A stretch of 64,000 nucleotides of DNA from Rhizobium sp. NXC14 (GTDB taxonomy: Bacteria > Pseudomonadota > Alphaproteobacteria > Rhizobiales > Rhizobiaceae). The position numbers and the translations under genes are program-made. The DNA is taken from contig NZ_CP021030.1 of NCBI RefSeq assembly GCF_002117485.1, forward strand, positions 4,194,001 to 4,258,000, given 5' to 3'. Below, in pieces: positions 59,819-64,000 of this stretch (position 1 is the stretch's first letter; each line of letters opens with the position of its first letter). The notes beneath the pieces were generated by a model. It was not told the origin of the DNA and did not search any database. It saw only the letters and a program-made list of their open reading frames with translations.

Positions 59819-60319
59819 ATGAAAGACATCAGCATCCTTTTCGTTTGTATGGGCAATATATGCCGTTCTCCGCTTGCGGAGGGAATTTTTACCCACCTTG
59901 TCGCCGAGGCAAGGCTGACCGATCGCTTCACGATCGATTCCGCCGGCACCGGCGACTGGCATGAAGGCGAACCGCCCGACCGCCGTTCGATCGCTGTTGC
60001 CCGCAATCATGGCCTCGACATAGCAGGGCAACGTGCCCGGCGCATGCGTTCGATTGATTTCGTCAGTGTCGATCTGATCGTCGCCATGGACCGCGACAAC
60101 GTGGCGGAACTCAACAGGATCGCCCCTCCCGAGACAAATATCCAGCTGTTCGGCGATATCGCGCTGGGAACGGGGGAGGACATTGCCGACCCCTATTATG
60201 GCGGTCCGGAAGGTTTCGAGCTGCTCTATACCAGGCTCTTGACCGGCTGCAGCAGCCTGCTGGAAACGCTTGTCGCCGGACGTACTTCGTGCAGCGGGAA
60301 CACTTCCTCGGTGAGATAG
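59819..60319 (+). CDS. Low-molecular-weight protein-tyrosine phosphatase
   Basis: A 166-residue cytoplasmic phosphatase. The nucleophile loop is VCMGNICRSPLAEG with C10 and R16 (CX5R), and the general acid is the aspartate in DPYYGGPEGFELLY. The ATG at 59819 is chosen by the family start MKDISILFVC. The last 30 codons (about 60226-60319) lie antisense to the end of thpR, and the C-terminal tail (GRTSCSGNTSSVR) looks non-family, so the stop seems to have been reached by read-on. The role could be in exopolysaccharide or arsenate metabolism; no neighbours support either. Confidence 0.93.
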   Translation: MKDISILFVCMGNICRSPLAEGIFTHLVAEARLTDRFTIDSAGTGDWHEGEPPDRRSIAVARNHGLDIAGQRARRMRSIDFVSVDLIVAMDRDNVAELNRIAPPETNIQLFGDIALGTGEDIADPYYGGPEGFELLYTRLLTGCSSLLETLVAGRTSCSGNTSSVR

Positions 60320-60819
60320 GGCCCGCCACCGACCGATTCACGCGATGAAAGCAGCACGAAACGCGGCGCCGTGAAGGTCGCGGTGTGGAAGTTGCCGCGC
60401 CCACTCAGATATTGCACGACATCGTCGAGCCGCGAGGATTTCAGCCGTGCCAGCGTCACGTGCGGCGTGAATTTGCGCGGATCCGGCAGCAGGCCGATGC
60501 GCTGGCAGATCCGTTCGATCTCGGCCTGCAGGGCGTACATTTCAGGCGAATGAGAAACGCCTGCCCAGACCGAATGCGGCTTCTTTGAACCGAACGAGCC
60601 GATGCCTTCGAGCCGGAACTGAAATTCCGGCCGATCGATCCGGTCGAGACGTTCAACGATTTCATCGGCCGTGCGGCCGTCGACATCACCGATGAAGCGT
60701 AGCGTGATGTGGTAATTTTCCACATCGATCCATCGTGCTCCGGGGAGGCCACCGCGCAGCAATGAAAGGCTCATTGCCGCATTGCGCGGAATTTCGAGGG
60801 CGGTAAACAGTCTCGGCAT
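60226..60819 (-). CDS. thpR: RNA 2',3'-cyclic phosphodiesterase
   Basis: A 197-residue 2H-phosphoesterase. The two HxTx motifs are YHITLRF and PHVTLAR. The start MPRLFTALEIPRNAAMSLS at 60819 is preferred to a longer frame. It opens cyclic 2',3'-phosphates of tRNA ends or 2'-5' linked oligomers. The last 94 bp overlap the phosphatase gene on the other strand, where ThpR reads a poorly conserved tail (VRPATSVSSRLLQPVKSLV). Confidence 0.93.
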   Translation of the reverse strand: MPRLFTALEIPRNAAMSLSLLRGGLPGARWIDVENYHITLRFIGDVDGRTADEIVERLDRIDRPEFQFRLEGIGSFGSKKPHSVWAGVSHSPEMYALQAEIERICQRIGLLPDPRKFTPHVTLARLKSSRLDDVVQYLSGRGNFHTATFTAPRFVLLSSRESVGGGPYLTEEVFPLHEVRPATSVSSRLLQPVKSLV

Positions 60820-60887
60820 AACGAGCACTCCCCGAATCTTTTGCAGGTGCTTACACGGAATCACGCAATCAATGGCCGTGCAAGCCC

Positions 60888-61532
60888 CTAATTCTTCACA
60901 GAAGAAATCGTATCGATGAAATTTGTGACATCAGCTTCCATTTTCTCGACCATGACGTCGACACCTCTCGCGTTCGGATGCATGCCGTCATCGAGCTTCA
61001 GCCCCGCATCGAGCGCAACCCCGTCGAGGAAGAAGGCATAGAGTCGAACTCCGTGTTTCTCCGAAAGTTTCCGATAAATCGGATTGAAGCGCGCCGCATA
61101 ATCCGCTCCCATGTTCGGCGGCGCCATCATGCCGACAAGCAGCACCGCTATGCCGCGCGCCTTGAGCCGGGCAATCATCTGGTCGAGATTTTTCTCGCTC
61201 TCTTCCGGCGGAATTCCACGCAGCGCATCGTTGGCGCCAAGCTCGAGGATAACGCCATCGGTGCCTTCGGGGACCGACCAGTCGATCCGGGCAAGCCCAC
61301 CTGTCGTGGTGTCGCCGGAAAGCCCGGCATTGGCAATGGAAACGTCGAGCCCCTTCGCCTTCAACGCCGCCTGCAGCTTTTCCGGAAAGCCCTGGCCGGG
61401 CGGCAGCTGATAACCCGCCATCAGGCTGTCCCCGAATCCGACGAGATTGATCGTCCGCGCATTCGCTCCAACGGCAAAGATCAGCGACACCGCGATGACG
61501 GTGAATTGAAGCGCGGCAACTTTAAATCTCAT
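60888..61532 (-). CDS. tesA: Arylesterase/multifunctional lysophospholipase TesA-like
   Basis: A 214-residue GDSL hydrolase. A signal peptide (LQFTVIAVSLIFAVGANA) precedes the catalytic GDSLMAG. Further SGNH-family blocks are ANAGLSGDTTTGG, LELGANDALRG, and the DxxH pair DGMHPN. It is periplasmic. It is divergent from a YbbA/YbbP-type ABC pair, as in E. coli. Confidence 0.95.
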   Translation of the reverse strand: MRFKVAALQFTVIAVSLIFAVGANARTINLVGFGDSLMAGYQLPPGQGFPEKLQAALKAKGLDVSIANAGLSGDTTTGGLARIDWSVPEGTDGVILELGANDALRGIPPEESEKNLDQMIARLKARGIAVLLVGMMAPPNMGADYAARFNPIYRKLSEKHGVRLYAFFLDGVALDAGLKLDDGMHPNARGVDVMVEKMEADVTNFIDTISSVKN

Positions 61533-61604
61533 TCTGGCTTCCCTAGATTGGCGAGGTGCCGTTATGCGGCCATTGCGTTAGAGATTAATATAGGGCGATT
61601 TCCG

Positions 61605-62312
61605 TTGGCAAAAACCATCATCGAGTTGAAGGGCGCCGATCTCACCCTTGGCAGTGCGGCCGCCTCCGTCCATGTTCTGAAGGGTATCGATCTCGATATA
61701 TCAGCCGGCGAATCCGTCGGCATTGTCGGGCCTTCCGGGTCCGGCAAATCCACTCTGCTGATGGTGCTTGCAGGACTGGAGAAGCTCGACAGCGGCGAAA
61801 TCAACATCAATGACACGCCGCTCCACGCCCTCAGTGAGGATGAGGTTGCCGATTTCCGAGGCCGCACCATCGGCATCGTCTTCCAGTCCTTCCATCTGAT
61901 CGCCAACATGACGGCGCTGGAAAACGTCGCGGTGCCGCTGGAGCTCGCCAATATCAGCAACGCCTTCGAGATCGCCCATCGCGAACTGAGTTCGGTCGGT
62001 CTCGGCGAACGGCTGAACCACTATCCCGGCCAGCTTTCCGGCGGCGAGCAGCAGCGCGTGGCGATTGCCAGAGCGCTCGCTCCTTCGCCCGCCTTGCTGA
62101 TTGCAGACGAGCCCACCGGCAATCTCGATACCGAGACCGGCCGACAGATCGCCGACCTTCTTTTCGCCAAGCAGGCCGAGCGCGGCATGACCCTGCTTCT
62201 CGTCACCCACGACGTCTCGCTTGCAAACCGCTGCTCGCGCCAGATCCGCGTCCGTTCCGGCAGGATCGAGGGCGACAGCGCTGCCCGCCGCAGCGAAGCG
62301 GCAATCGCATGA
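61605..62312 (+). CDS. ABC transporter ATP-binding protein (YbbA-like)
   Basis: A 235-residue LolD/MacB-type ATPase. It seems to start at a TTG (AKTIIELKGADLTLG) with AGGGCG about 8 nt upstream; the upstream frame is antisense to tesA and has no family sequence. Walker A is GPSGSGKST, the signature is LSGGEQQRVA and Walker B is LLIADEPTGNLD. Its stop overlaps the permease start by 4 nt (ATGA). Confidence 0.93.
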   Translation: MAKTIIELKGADLTLGSAAASVHVLKGIDLDISAGESVGIVGPSGSGKSTLLMVLAGLEKLDSGEININDTPLHALSEDEVADFRGRTIGIVFQSFHLIANMTALENVAVPLELANISNAFEIAHRELSSVGLGERLNHYPGQLSGGEQQRVAIARALAPSPALLIADEPTGNLDTETGRQIADLLFAKQAERGMTLLLVTHDVSLANRCSRQIRVRSGRIEGDSAARRSEAAIA

Positions 62313-64000
62313 GCATGGTCACGCCACGCGTCGCGCTCGCTTTTCGCCTGGCGCTTCGCGAGTTGCGAGGCGGCATCCGCGGCTTCTATATCTTCCTGGC
62401 CTGCATCGCACTCGGCACCGGGGCGATCGCCTCCGTCAATTCCGTTTCGCAGTCGATCACCGACACGATCGCCTCGCAGGGGCAGGAGCTGCTGGCGGGC
62501 GACGTCCGCTTCGAACTCAACAATCGCCAGGCGACACCTCAGGAAATGAGCTTCCTTCAGGGCCTGGGAACCGTTTCGGTTTCAACGGGTCTGCGCTCGA
62601 TGGCCCGCAAGCCTGACGGTTCCGATCAGGCGCTGGTCGAGGTCAAGGCGGTCGATGACGCCTATCCGCTCTACGGCAGGTTCGTCGCCGAACCGGACTA
62701 TCCGCTTGCAGCCCTGCTTTCCGGCCAAGGCGGCACCTATGGCGCGGTCGCCGCCCCGCTGCTTCTCGATCGGCTCGGCCTTGCGATCGGCGACGAATTG
62801 CTGCTCGGCAATGTCAAGCTCAGCATTACCGGTACAGTGAAGACCGAGCCGGACGCGCTGTCGGAAGGCTTCGGTTTTGCGCCGCGTCTGCTTGTCAGCC
62901 GACAGGCGCTCGAAGCCTCGGGGCTGATCCAGACCGGAAGTCTGGTTGAACACGCCTATAAGATCCGATTGGAAGACAAGCGCGCCATGTCGGGCATCCA
63001 GGCGCGTGCCTCCAAGGAGTTTCCCTCTGCCGGCTGGGCGATCCGCACCAGCGACCGCGCAGCACCCTCGCTCACTGAAAACATCACCCGTTTCTCGCAA
63101 TTTCTGACGCTGGTCGGCCTCACAGCCCTGATCGTCGGTGGTGTTGGCGTCGCCAACGCCGTGCGTGCTTTCCTCGATTCCAAGCGCACCACCATCGCCA
63201 CCTTCAAATGCCTCGGCGCTCCGGCCGCCGTCGTCGTTCTGATTTATCTCTTTCAGATCGCCATCATCGCTCTTGGCGGCATTATGGCCGGCCTCGTCAT
63301 CGGCGCCCTGTCGCCGATCTTTGCAGCACAGTTCCTGGCGCAATTCCTGCCGGTCTCGACCGAGCCGACCCTCTATCCCAGTGCCCTGCTGCTTGCGACG
63401 CTCTTCGGCATCCTGACCACGCTCGCCTTCGCCATTCTGCCGCTCGGCCATGCCCGCGAAGTACCGGCCACCGCGCTCTTCCGCGAGCAGGGTTTTGAGG
63501 CCCGCCGTCTACCGTCCTGGCCCTATATCCTGCTTGCCGCCCTCTTCATGGCTGCCCTTGCCGGCCTTGCCATCCTCACCGCCTATGATCGTTTCATCGC
63601 CGTCGTCTTCGTCGGCGCGATCGTCTTCGCCTTCGTCGTCCTGCGCCTCGTCGCCGCCTTGATCGCCTGGCTCGCGCGCCGCAGCCCGCGTGTTCATTCG
63701 CCGGCGCTCAGGCTCGCAATCGGCAACATCCACCGCCCCGGCGCGCTGACGCCATCGGTCGTGCTCTCGCTCGGCCTTGGCCTGGCGTTGCTGGTGACCC
63801 TGACCCTGATCGACGGCAACCTGCGCCAGCAGCTGACCGGCCGAATGAACGAGGGTGCACCCAACTTCTTCTTCGTCGATATTCAGAGTGCCGAGGTCGA
63901 CGCCTTCCGCAATCTTGTCCAGACGCAGGCGCCGAAGGGCAAGTTGATGGAGGTGCCGATGCTGCGCGGCCGGATCGTCGCCTTCAACGGCGAGGACGTC
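62309..64000 (+). CDS. FtsX-like ABC permease (YbbP-like), 5' part
   Basis: The first 564 codons are in the window and the gene continues past the right edge. An N-terminal membrane helix (FYIFLACIALGTGAIASVNS) precedes a large periplasmic domain (about 45-250), then the three-helix FtsX core (about 255-390, with FLTLVGLTALIVGGVGVANA and DSKRTTIATFKCLGAP), and further helices from about 405. This is the type that pairs with YbbA. The substrate is not known; lipid or envelope-related functions are suspected for the family. Confidence 0.93.
   Translation, partial: MSMVTPRVALAFRLALRELRGGIRGFYIFLACIALGTGAIASVNSVSQSITDTIASQGQELLAGDVRFELNNRQATPQEMSFLQGLGTVSVSTGLRSMARKPDGSDQALVEVKAVDDAYPLYGRFVAEPDYPLAALLSGQGGTYGAVAAPLLLDRLGLAIGDELLLGNVKLSITGTVKTEPDALSEGFGFAPRLLVSRQALEASGLIQTGSLVEHAYKIRLEDKRAMSGIQARASKEFPSAGWAIRTSDRAAPSLTENITRFSQFLTLVGLTALIVGGVGVANAVRAFLDSKRTTIATFKCLGAPAAVVVLIYLFQIAIIALGGIMAGLVIGALSPIFAAQFLAQFLPVSTEPTLYPSALLLATLFGILTTLAFAILPLGHAREVPATALFREQGFEARRLPSWPYILLAALFMAALAGLAILTAYDRFIAVVFVGAIVFAFVVLRLVAALIAWLARRSPRVHSPALRLAIGNIHRPGALTPSVVLSLGLGLALLVTLTLIDGNLRQQLTGRMNEGAPNFFFVDIQSAEVDAFRNLVQTQAPKGKLMEVPMLRGRIVAFNGEDV

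Noticed and set aside
61097..61604. N-terminal extension of the YbbA-like ATPase gene through the divergent tesA gene
   Set aside because: The upstream translation has no family sequence and lies antisense to tesA; a TTG start at 61605 fits the family.

Overview
The window is chromosomal DNA of an alphaproteobacterium of the Rhizobiaceae, most likely a Rhizobium close to R. etli/R. leguminosarum. The support is the high GC coding bias, the mdh-sucCD-sucA-sucB-lpdA cluster, the atpHAG(D) order, an IalB-family protein, an Omp19-type lipoprotein, a Mic60 homologue inside the heme cluster, and CtrA-type sites (TTAA-N7-TTAAC). The species is inferred from protein resemblance only. Almost everything is core metabolism. 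I see no tRNA or rRNA gene, CRISPR array, insertion sequence, prophage or plasmid-transfer module.

Layout. 1-3206: ATP synthase F1 operon (atpH-atpA-atpG-atpD, minus strand, atpD cut by the window edge). 3462-11509: priA, a DHDPS-superfamily lyase, a GNAT/acyltransferase pair, XerC, a TraB/GumN-like protein and a cytochrome b561. 11611-23212 (minus): TCA block mdh-sucC-sucD-sucA-[YCII]-sucB-[DUF4241, secreted protein, SDR, LysE remnant]-lpdA, closed by a strong terminator. 23387-26083: zapE, an Omp19-like lipoprotein and an RlaP-type nucleotidyltransferase directly behind sdhB. 26089-29522: sdhCDAB. 29839-33840: a small secreted protein under a CtrA-type site, a methyltransferase, EVE and YciI proteins, gpsA and tsaD. 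33912-39740 (plus): hemC-hemD-mic60-hemY-terB-like-glutamine amidotransferase. 39754-47211: MFS exporter, YggT, DUF167, ppa, a GNAT, typA and an M3 oligopeptidase. 47438-53231: a small conserved-looking orphan, two LysE exporters, a cupin/TetR pair, argG and an SDR. 53292-56036: a three-gene ABC importer of the PF04392 type. 56130-64000: rlmN, an IalB-like protein, a broken ECF sigma factor gene, YkvA, phhB, a low-molecular-weight phosphatase, thpR, tesA and a divergent YbbA/YbbP-like ABC pair cut by the window edge.

How the genes fit together. Succinate dehydrogenase, 2-oxoglutarate dehydrogenase, succinyl-CoA ligase and malate dehydrogenase supply most of the dicarboxylate-oxidising half of the TCA cycle, and ATP synthase uses the resulting proton gradient. 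Many neighbours are translationally coupled by ATGA, GTGA or TTGA overlaps.

The least ordinary points are: a doubly frameshifted ECF sigma factor; a frameshifted LysE remnant beside lpdA; extra genes nested inside the 2-oxoglutarate dehydrogenase cluster; three CtrA-type sites sharing the same TTAACGATTG half; a perfect inverted repeat upstream of mdh; and a 94-bp antisense overlap between a phosphatase gene and thpR. I found no convincing wholly new multi-gene system.
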